In this document: piece after piece, positions 17,738-25,196 of the stretch | Position numbering within the stretch: the first letter of the stretch is position 1 | Layout: the number at the start of each line of letters is the position of its first letter | NCBI RefSeq assembly: GCF_902143375.2 | Contig: NZ_CABFVA020000001.1 | Coordinates: 1 to 45,494, forward strand | Direction of reading: 5' to 3' | From: Methylacidimicrobium tartarophylax | GTDB lineage: Bacteria > Verrucomicrobiota > Verrucomicrobiia > Methylacidiphilales > Methylacidiphilaceae | DNA length: 45,494 nucleotides | The notes under the pieces: model-generated | The model's database searches: none | Told to the model about the DNA's origin: nothing | Seen by the model: the letters and a program-made list of their open reading frames with translations, nothing else | Program-made: the position numbers and the translations under genes

Positions 17738-20700
17738 ATGGCTTTCTCAAAGAGAAGCGATTCCCTGCATTCCCTTGTGGCCAGTAGACTGGCGCTCCCC
17801 GCCACTCCCCGAAGACGCAAACGTCGTGGCATTTTGGCCGCACCCCTCGTCGAACCGCCACCCCACTGGTGGATGGATGCCGTCCTCTATGAAGTGCACG
17901 TCAAAGCCTTTGCCGACGGCAATGGAGACGGCATTGGCGACTTCGTGGGCCTCGTCGAGCGGCTCGATTACTTGAAGAAGCTCGGGATTACCGCGATCTG
18001 GCTCCTGCCGTTCTACCCCTCGCCGCTACGCGACGACGGCTACGACATCGCCGACTACTGCAGCGTCCATCCCAACTACGGAACCTTGAAGGAATTCGTC
18101 CGCTTTCTGGAAGAAGCCCATCGCCGGGAGATCCGGGTCATCACCGAGCTTGTCCTCAACCACACTTCCGACCAACACCCTTGGTTTCAACGGGCTCGCC
18201 GGTCTACCACCAAAAGCCGCTGGCGGAACTATTACGTCTGGAGCGATACCCCGAACCGCTACACGGAGGCCCGGATCATCTTCCAAGATTTCGAGAACTC
18301 GAACTGGACGTGGGACCCGATGGCCCGAGCCTACTTCTGGCACCGCTTCTACTCCCATCAGCCCGACTTGAACTACGACAATCCCGAGGTCCGAAAGGAA
18401 GTCTTGGCGGTCATCGATTTCTGGCTGGGCCTCGGCGTCGACGGTCTCCGCCTCGATGCCGTTCCCTACCTCTTCGAACGGGAAGGGACCAATTGCGAAA
18501 ACCTCCCGGAGAGCCACGCATTCCTCAAGGAGCTTCGCCGATACATCGACAGCCGTTACGCCAACCGGATGCTCCTGGCCGAGGCGAATCAGTGGCCGGA
18601 AGATGCAGCCGCCTACTTTGGCAACGGGGACGAGTGCCACATGGCTTTTCATTTCCCCGTCATGCCGCGTCTCTTCATGGCGATGCACATGGAGGAACGC
18701 TATCCCATCGTCGACATCCTGGAGCAGACGCCCCAAATTCCGGCGGGCTGCCGTTGGGCCACCTTTCTTCGAAACCATGACGAGCTCACGCTCGAGATGG
18801 TGACCGACGAGGAGCGGGACTATATGTTCCGGGTTTACGCCAAGGACCGGCGAGCGCGTTTGAACCTCGGCATCCGCCGGAGGCTGGCTCCCCTGTTGCA
18901 AAACAACCGGAGGAAGATCGAGCTCCTCACGATCCTCCTCTTCTCCCTGCCGGGGACGCCGATCCTCTATTACGGCGATGAGCTCGGCATGGGCGACAAT
19001 ATCTACCTCGGGGATCGCGACGGCGTGCGCACTCCGATGCAGTGGAGTGCGGACAAAAACGCCGGCTTTTCCCGCGCCAATCCCCAGAAGCTCTACCTTC
19101 CGGTGATCATCGACCCGGAATATCACTACGAGACGTTGAATGCCGAGCTCGAGGAGAACAACCCCTCCTCCCTCCTCTGGTGGACCCGGAGAGTCATCGC
19201 GATGAGACAACGCTTTTCCGCGTTTCGCCGGGGAGGCTTGCAGTTTGTCCACTCGCAAAACCCGAAGGTTCTCTCCTTCCTCCGCTCGGATGGGGAACAG
19301 AACATTCTGGTGGTCATCAACCTCTCCCGTTTCAGCCAGGTTGCGCAGGTTCCGCTTTCGAGCTTCCTGGGGGCGATTCCCGAAGAGGTCTTCGGGCGCA
19401 TGCGCTTTCCCGAGATCACCGACCGTCCTTACGCCTTCACCTTGGGTCCCTATGGACACTTTTGGCTCGAGCTCCACCCGCCCACCGCAACTCCCTCGAC
19501 TTCCCGAGAGAGGATCGCGATGTTGCCGGAGCCGCCGTCGCCCGAGTTTTGGCTCTCCGAGAGGGGACGAGCTTTCGCGGGAGATGCTCTCCCCGATTAC
19601 CTCTCCCATGAGGTTTGGTCGACCCGCTCCCTCCGGAAACTCACGCAGGCGGTCGCGGAGGACGCGCTCGAGGTCGAGACCCTCCGCTCCCTGGGGGAAC
19701 CCGTGCAAGCTGTCCTCTTTCGTCTCTCCTATTCCGAAGGCGAAGCCGGGACCGCCTTCTGCGGATGGCTTCCTGTCGAAGGCGAGGAGGCCGAACGTCT
19801 TCTCCAGAAGGAACCACAAAAGGTCTTCGCCCAGTATGCTCGGGAAGGAAAGACGGGCGTCTTGATCGACGCCTTCCTCGATCCGGCCTTCCGCGCATGG
19901 GTGCTCGACTGGTTGGCTTCGCGGAGGCGCGTCTCCTTGAAGACCGCCACCATCCAGGCGCGGCCGGCCGGCTACCTGGAAGATCTTCGTCGAAAGGGAG
20001 ATCTGCCTAGCGAATCCGAGATCCTTCCCGGTGCCAAGCAGAGTCGGACCGTGCTCTATGAGAAGCGGTTTGCCCTGAGATGCTATCTTAGGCTCGAAGA
20101 GGGTCCCAACCCCGAGGTCGAGATCGCCCGTTACTTGGGAGAACACCGCCTTCTGTCATTCGTCCCGCGGTATGCGGGCACAATCGATCTCCATCGGCAG
20201 CAGGGCGGGACCATTGTCCTTGCGCTGCTCCAAGAATTCCCTCCCATCGAAGCCGACGGCTGGTGTCTGGCCCTCGATGCCGCCAGCCGATTCCTGGAGA
20301 GAGCCTTAGGCCAGCGTTCCGCCTCGGCTGAATTTTCTCCTCTTCCGGCCGGCGATCCGCAAAGTTGGCCTCCGGAGCAGGTGCAGCTGATCGAAGGGGT
20401 CTTTTGCGAGCACCTTCGTCTCCTGGGAAAGCGAACGGCGGAACTGCATCGGGCGCTGGCGGCCGCTACAACCGATCCCGCATTCTCCCCGGAAGCGTTC
20501 ACCCCTTGGTCCCAGCGGTCCCTTTTCCAGGTTGCGATGGAGGCCCACCGGCGTGTCGGCCGGATGTTCGCCCTCCGGCAGCAAGATCCGGAGCATCAAG
20601 AATGGCAATCGCTGAGCGATCCATTGGAAAAAGCCCTGGCCTCCTTCCTTGGCCCCGTAATCCGAGCCGCAAAGATTCGAGTTCACGGAGATTATCATCT

Positions 20701-21139
20701 CGGGCGATTGCGCTTCACCGGCAAGGACTTCGTGCTTGCGGACTTCGAAGGCGAATTTTACCGGCCTCTCTCGGAGCGCAGGCTCAAACGGCCCGCCCAC
20801 CGGGATATAGCGAGCCTCATCTCCTCCCTCTATGCGGCTGCGCTCTCCGCGCTCGCTCGAAATGGAGGCCTGCCGCAAACCGATCTTCCCTGGATGCAAG
20901 CGGCGGCGGAGAGCTGGTGGTTCTATGCAAGCCATGTCTTCTGGCGCGCCTATCGCGAAGCCATGGCTCATGCCCCCTGCTGCCCGGCTTCCAAGGAAGA
21001 AGAGGCTCGCCTTCTCAAGTTTTGCCTTGTGGAGCGCGGTCTTTCGGAACTCGATTTCGTGCTGCGTTGGGAGCCCCCGTCCACGACGATCCGGCTCCGC
21101 TTCCTCAAAACCATCCTGGAACACCCCCTCTATGTTTGA
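17738..21139 (+). CDS. treS: Trehalose synthase fused to maltokinase (TreS-Mak)
   Basis: A 1133-residue fusion. Residues about 45-590 are a GH13 trehalose synthase (maltose/trehalose interconversion): DGYDIADYCSVHPNYG, nucleophile Asp240 in GVDGLRLDAVP, acid Glu282 in LLAEANQWPED and Asp348 in FLRNHDEL. The C-terminal part is a maltokinase-like aminoglycoside-phosphotransferase fold with HGDYHLGRL near residue 984 and VLADFEGEFYRPLSERR (metal-binding Asp). The fused enzyme would turn trehalose through maltose into maltose 1-phosphate. ATG 17738 has GAGGA nine bases upstream; the first 40 residues are an arginine-rich extension without clear homology. The last eight bases overlap glgX, indicating an operon. 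GlgE, the consumer of maltose 1-phosphate, is not in the window. Confidence 0.93.
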   Translation: MAFSKRSDSLHSLVASRLALPATPRRRKRRGILAAPLVEPPPHWWMDAVLYEVHVKAFADGNGDGIGDFVGLVERLDYLKKLGITAIWLLPFYPSPLRDDGYDIADYCSVHPNYGTLKEFVRFLEEAHRREIRVITELVLNHTSDQHPWFQRARRSTTKSRWRNYYVWSDTPNRYTEARIIFQDFENSNWTWDPMARAYFWHRFYSHQPDLNYDNPEVRKEVLAVIDFWLGLGVDGLRLDAVPYLFEREGTNCENLPESHAFLKELRRYIDSRYANRMLLAEANQWPEDAAAYFGNGDECHMAFHFPVMPRLFMAMHMEERYPIVDILEQTPQIPAGCRWATFLRNHDELTLEMVTDEERDYMFRVYAKDRRARLNLGIRRRLAPLLQNNRRKIELLTILLFSLPGTPILYYGDELGMGDNIYLGDRDGVRTPMQWSADKNAGFSRANPQKLYLPVIIDPEYHYETLNAELEENNPSSLLWWTRRVIAMRQRFSAFRRGGLQFVHSQNPKVLSFLRSDGEQNILVVINLSRFSQVAQVPLSSFLGAIPEEVFGRMRFPEITDRPYAFTLGPYGHFWLELHPPTATPSTSRERIAMLPEPPSPEFWLSERGRAFAGDALPDYLSHEVWSTRSLRKLTQAVAEDALEVETLRSLGEPVQAVLFRLSYSEGEAGTAFCGWLPVEGEEAERLLQKEPQKVFAQYAREGKTGVLIDAFLDPAFRAWVLDWLASRRRVSLKTATIQARPAGYLEDLRRKGDLPSESEILPGAKQSRTVLYEKRFALRCYLRLEEGPNPEVEIARYLGEHRLLSFVPRYAGTIDLHRQQGGTIVLALLQEFPPIEADGWCLALDAASRFLERALGQRSASAEFSPLPAGDPQSWPPEQVQLIEGVFCEHLRLLGKRTAELHRALAAATTDPAFSPEAFTPWSQRSLFQVAMEAHRRVGRMFALRQQDPEHQEWQSLSDPLEKALASFLGPVIRAAKIRVHGDYHLGRLRFTGKDFVLADFEGEFYRPLSERRLKRPAHRDIASLISSLYAAALSALARNGGLPQTDLPWMQAAAESWWFYASHVFWRAYREAMAHAPCCPASKEEEARLLKFCLVERGLSELDFVLRWEPPSTTIRLRFLKTILEHPLYV

Positions 21140-23303
21140 ACGATTTCTGCCGGGAAATCCCTTCCCCTTGGGCGCTTACTGGGATGGCCGAGGGGTGAAC
21201 TTCGCCCTCTTTTCCGCGAGTGCGGAGAAGGTCGAGCTCTGCCTCTTTTCCGAAGATCGTCGCGAGCTCCAGCGAATTCCCGTGTCCGAGTCGGACGGAG
21301 AGGTCTGGCATACCTACGTTCCAGGGATGCTGCCGGGACAGCAGTATGGCTATCGGATCCATGGACCCTACGAGCCCTCACGCGGCCTACGGTTCAATCC
21401 GAGCAAGGTGCTCCTCGACCCCTATGCCCGGGAAATCGGCGCCCACCTCAAGTGGGACGACGCGGTTTTCGGCTACACGGTCGGCGATCCCGACCAGGAT
21501 CTCAGCCTCGATTCCCGGGACGACGCCTCCTTCGTTCCGTTGGCCCGCGTCGCCCACACCATGTTTCCCTGGACCGACGATCGTGCTCCGGCAGTTCCTT
21601 GGCATAAGACCGTGATTTACGAGACGCACGTCAAGGGGCTCACCAAGCTTCATCCCAAAATCCCGCCGGAACTCCGGGGCACCTACCTCGGCCTGGCCCA
21701 CGATGAGATGATCCGCTACTTCCTGGAGCTCGGTGTTACCGCGATCGAGCTCCTTCCCGTACATCACCATATCGATGAGCGAGTCCTGATCGAAAAAAAG
21801 CTCTCCAACTACTGGGGATACAACACACTCGGTTTTTTTGCGCCGGATTTCCGCTACGCCGTTGCGAATTGCGGCCTCACCTGCGCGGAGCAGTTTCAGT
21901 CGATGGTCCGCTCTCTCCATCTCCACGGGATCGAGGTGATCCTCGATGTGGTTTACAACCATACGGCGGAAGGCAATCAGCTAGGACCCACTCTCTCCTT
22001 CCGAGGCATCGACAACCTCTCCTACTACCGGCTTTCTTCGGAAGATCCCCGCTACTACGTCGACTTCACCGGCACCGGCAATACCTTCAACATGCGCCAT
22101 CCCCGGGTGCTCCAGCTGATCATGGACAGCCTCCGATACTGGGTCACCGAAATGCACGTCGACGGGTTCCGCTTCGATCTGGCCAGCAGCTTGGCCCGCG
22201 AGTTTTTCGAGGTCGACCGGCTTTCGGCCTTCTTTGATCTCATTCATCAGGACCCCGTTCTTTGCCGCGTGAAATTAATTGCAGAGCCTTGGGATCTCGG
22301 TCCCGGAGGTTACCAGGTCGGGAATTTTCCCGTCGGTTGGGCCGAGTGGAATGGCAAGTACCGAGACTGCGTCCGTCGCTTCTGGAAGGGAGAAGGAGGC
22401 ATGGTCTCGGAACTGGCCACCCGCCTCGCGGGATCGAGCGATCTCTACGAAGCAAGCGGAAAGCTGCCCCACGCCAGCATCAACTTCATTACCTGTCACG
22501 ACGGCTTTACCCTTCTGGACCTGGTCTCCTACGAGCAGAAGCACAATGAAGCCAACGGGGAGGAGAACCGGGACGGCACCGATGCCAACTGGAGCATGAA
22601 CTGCGGCGTCGAAGGGCCGACGGAGGATCCTGCGATCCTGGCGCTTCGAACCAAGCAGAAACTCAACTTCTGGCTCACGCTGCTCACCTCGCAAGGAGTG
22701 CCCATGGTCCAGGCGGGCGATGAGTTCTGCCATACCCAGTCGGGCAACAACAATGCCTATTGCCAGGACAACGAGATCTCTTGGCTCAACTGGGAGCCGA
22801 CGGCAGAAAAGCTCTTTTTCACCCAACTGGTGCAACAACTCATCTGGATGCGGCGGAAGGAGCCGGTCTTCCAGCGTCGTCATTTCTTCCAAGGGAGGGA
22901 AATCCGCGGCTCCGACATTCGCGACGTGGTCTGGATCGGCCCGTCCGGAAAGCCGATGGACGAATCGGAGTGGACCTCCCCTGCGGTCCAGTGCCTGGGA
23001 GTACGCCTCTCCGGCGACATGACGGGCGTCGTCGATGAGTTCGGCAACCCGGTTGAGGGGAGCTCGATGCTCCTTCTTTTTAACGCTTCGGAGCAGCCGA
23101 TCCCCTTCGTGCTTCCCAAGCGGCGAGGAAGCCTTCGTTGGGAGCGGATCCTCGACACCGATCAACCCAGGCTGGCTCCCGAGCGGTTGGCCGCCGGAGA
23201 AACCTACACGCTGATGGGACATACCAGTGTCCTGTTCCGCGGGGAGCGCCCCACAGAGCCTCTGCCTCCCGGGGAATTCCTGGAACCGATCCTCAGCGAG
23301 TAG
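21132..23303 (+). CDS. glgX: Glycogen debranching enzyme GlgX/TreX (isoamylase type)
   Basis: A 723-residue GH13 debranching enzyme that hydrolyses alpha-1,6 branches of glycogen. An N-terminal CBM48-like domain (PFPLGAYWDGRGVNFALFS) is followed by the catalytic barrel with ILDVVYNHTAEGN, nucleophile in VDGFRFDLAS (about residue 347), acid in LIAEPWDLGPGGYQVG (about 383) and the third acid in CHDGFTLLDLVSY (about 455). ATG 21132 lies inside the end of treS (overlap 21132-21139) and its product begins exactly as the family does; the in-frame extension into treS is rejected. It would release linear maltooligosaccharides, the substrate of TreY. Confidence 0.94.
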   Translation: MFERFLPGNPFPLGAYWDGRGVNFALFSASAEKVELCLFSEDRRELQRIPVSESDGEVWHTYVPGMLPGQQYGYRIHGPYEPSRGLRFNPSKVLLDPYAREIGAHLKWDDAVFGYTVGDPDQDLSLDSRDDASFVPLARVAHTMFPWTDDRAPAVPWHKTVIYETHVKGLTKLHPKIPPELRGTYLGLAHDEMIRYFLELGVTAIELLPVHHHIDERVLIEKKLSNYWGYNTLGFFAPDFRYAVANCGLTCAEQFQSMVRSLHLHGIEVILDVVYNHTAEGNQLGPTLSFRGIDNLSYYRLSSEDPRYYVDFTGTGNTFNMRHPRVLQLIMDSLRYWVTEMHVDGFRFDLASSLAREFFEVDRLSAFFDLIHQDPVLCRVKLIAEPWDLGPGGYQVGNFPVGWAEWNGKYRDCVRRFWKGEGGMVSELATRLAGSSDLYEASGKLPHASINFITCHDGFTLLDLVSYEQKHNEANGEENRDGTDANWSMNCGVEGPTEDPAILALRTKQKLNFWLTLLTSQGVPMVQAGDEFCHTQSGNNNAYCQDNEISWLNWEPTAEKLFFTQLVQQLIWMRRKEPVFQRRHFFQGREIRGSDIRDVVWIGPSGKPMDESEWTSPAVQCLGVRLSGDMTGVVDEFGNPVEGSSMLLLFNASEQPIPFVLPKRRGSLRWERILDTDQPRLAPERLAAGETYTLMGHTSVLFRGERPTEPLPPGEFLEPILSE

Positions 23304-23363
23304 CGCTCGAAAGCAACGCTTGTCCGGAAAATCGATTTCCAACCATTCGAAAAGACAGTCCTC

Positions 23364-25196
23364 ATGAATCAAGGAGCATTTCTCACCCCGGACGGATGTC
23401 GTTTTTGCGTCTGGGCTCCCTATCGTTCGCGCTGTGAGCTCTCGCTGGTTGATCCCACCCAACGGATCTATCCCATGGAAAAAGATGGCGCGGGCTACTG
23501 GACCGTGACCGTACCCGAGGCCAAGCCGGGCTGGCTCTATCAGTACCGGCTCGACGGCGAGAAGGAGTTGCCCGATCCCGCTTCCCGATGCCAACCGCGG
23601 GGGGTCCACGGACCTTCCGAGATCATAGACCCCTCTTTCCCCTGGACGGATCGATCCTGGTCAGGACTCGCCTTACCCGATTACGTCCTCTACGAGCTCC
23701 ACGTCGGAACCTATACTCCGGAGGGGAGCTTTGCCGCGATCCTTCCGAGATTGCCCGAGCTGCGCCAGCTGGGGATTCGCGCGATCGAGATCATGCCGGT
23801 CGCCCAGTTCCCCGGCAGGCGCAACTGGGGCTACGACGGCGTCTACCCTTTTGCCGTGCAAACCTCTTACGGCGGGATCGCCGGTCTCAAAACGCTGGTC
23901 AACGCCTGTCATACGGCAGGACTTGCCGTCGTCCTGGACGTGGTCTACAACCATCTCGGCCCCGAGGGGAACTACCTCTCCCAGTTCGGCCCCTATTTTA
24001 CCGAAAACTACCGGACGCCTTGGGGGCCGGCGGTCAACTTCGATGACGCGGACAGCGACGAGGTTCGTGGCTACTTCCTGCAAAACGCGCACACCTGGTT
24101 TGCGGAGTTTCACATCGATGCCCTCCGCCTCGATGCGATCCACGCGATTCATGATGAATCGGCCTTTCCCTTCCTGGAAGAGCTCGCCCTGCGCACCCGG
24201 CAATGGGAGCGGGAACTCGATCGACCGCTTCTTCTTTTTGCGGAAACCGACCGTAACGATCCCCGGCTCGTTCGGCCGAGACCGGGTGGCAACGGGCTTC
24301 CCGCCCAGTGGTGCGACGACTTCCACCACGCCCTTCACGGCCTGCTGACCGGCGAAAAACAGGGCTACTACGCCGATTTTGGGGGCGTGACGGATCTCGC
24401 CAAGGCCTTCTCCCAAGGCTATGTCCTCGATGGCCGCTACTCCCCCTATCGTCGGCGGCGTCACGGCGCCCCTCCGGATGGGGTGGGACGAGAGCAATTC
24501 GTCGTCTTCGCCCAAAATCATGACCAGGTGGGCAATCGGGCACACGGCGACCGCCTCAGCAGCATCCTCGACTTCTCGTCCCGGAAGCTGGCCGCCGCCT
24601 CCTTGCTCTTCTCGGACTTTCTCCCTCTGCTCTTCATGGGGGAGGAATATGGAGAGCCCCGCCCCTTTCCCTACTTTGTCGATCACGAGGATCCGGAGCT
24701 CCTGGAAGCGGTCCGCAATGGCCGCAAGCGCGAATTCGCCGCCTTTCACGATGCGGCAGGCGACGACATCCCCGACCCGGCCGCCGAGGCGACCTTTTTT
24801 TCCGCCGTCCTTCAATGGGAGCGCCGCCATGCGGGGAGCCACGGCGTTCTCTGGGAATTCTATCGAGAACTTCTCATCTTACGGGAGCGCGTGCTTCGCC
24901 ATATCCCGCTCGATGCGCGCGAGGATTCCTGCGAGGCGGACGAGAAGACCGGACTGCTTCGGCTTCGGCGAAACAAGGGAGAAGCCCGGGTGGAAGGCTT
25001 TTTTAATTTCTCGCGGCAGCCGCGCTCGATCCGCATCGATCCGGATCTCCCCACGATCGAGAAGATTTTTGACACTGAAGAAGCGCGGTGGATGGGGGAA
25101 GGCTCCACGGGACCGAGCCGCCTCGAGCCCGGCTCCCTCCTTTCCTTAGCCGCTCGCAGCGCCGTTTTCTATGCCAGGGGCATCGACTCCGCTTGA
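23364..25196 (+). CDS. treZ: Malto-oligosyltrehalose trehalohydrolase
   Basis: A 610-residue GH13 enzyme that cuts free trehalose from maltooligosyltrehalose. It has an N-terminal E-set domain (GCRFCVWAPYRSRCELSL), the barrel motifs VVLDVVYNHLGPEGNYL, nucleophile in FHIDALRLDAIHAIHD (about residue 255), acid in LFAETDRNDPRLV (about 292), FAQNHDQVGNRAHGDR (about 385) and LLFMGEEYGEP. The ATG is 60 bases after glgX; no strong Shine-Dalgarno is seen. Its last 51 bases are also the 3' end of treY on the opposite strand. With TreY it forms the TreYZ route from glycogen to trehalose. Confidence 0.94.
   Translation: MNQGAFLTPDGCRFCVWAPYRSRCELSLVDPTQRIYPMEKDGAGYWTVTVPEAKPGWLYQYRLDGEKELPDPASRCQPRGVHGPSEIIDPSFPWTDRSWSGLALPDYVLYELHVGTYTPEGSFAAILPRLPELRQLGIRAIEIMPVAQFPGRRNWGYDGVYPFAVQTSYGGIAGLKTLVNACHTAGLAVVLDVVYNHLGPEGNYLSQFGPYFTENYRTPWGPAVNFDDADSDEVRGYFLQNAHTWFAEFHIDALRLDAIHAIHDESAFPFLEELALRTRQWERELDRPLLLFAETDRNDPRLVRPRPGGNGLPAQWCDDFHHALHGLLTGEKQGYYADFGGVTDLAKAFSQGYVLDGRYSPYRRRRHGAPPDGVGREQFVVFAQNHDQVGNRAHGDRLSSILDFSSRKLAAASLLFSDFLPLLFMGEEYGEPRPFPYFVDHEDPELLEAVRNGRKREFAAFHDAAGDDIPDPAAEATFFSAVLQWERRHAGSHGVLWEFYRELLILRERVLRHIPLDAREDSCEADEKTGLLRLRRNKGEARVEGFFNFSRQPRSIRIDPDLPTIEKIFDTEEARWMGEGSTGPSRLEPGSLLSLAARSAVFYARGIDSA

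Noticed and set aside
18026-20146. Minus-strand open frame of about 700 codons opposite treS
   Set aside because: Antisense shadow of the TreS-maltokinase gene, with no recognisable domain.
23334-23348. GGAAA/TTTCC near-palindrome before treZ as an operator
   Set aside because: Five-base arms in a 60-base gap are too likely by chance, and there is no second copy near related genes.
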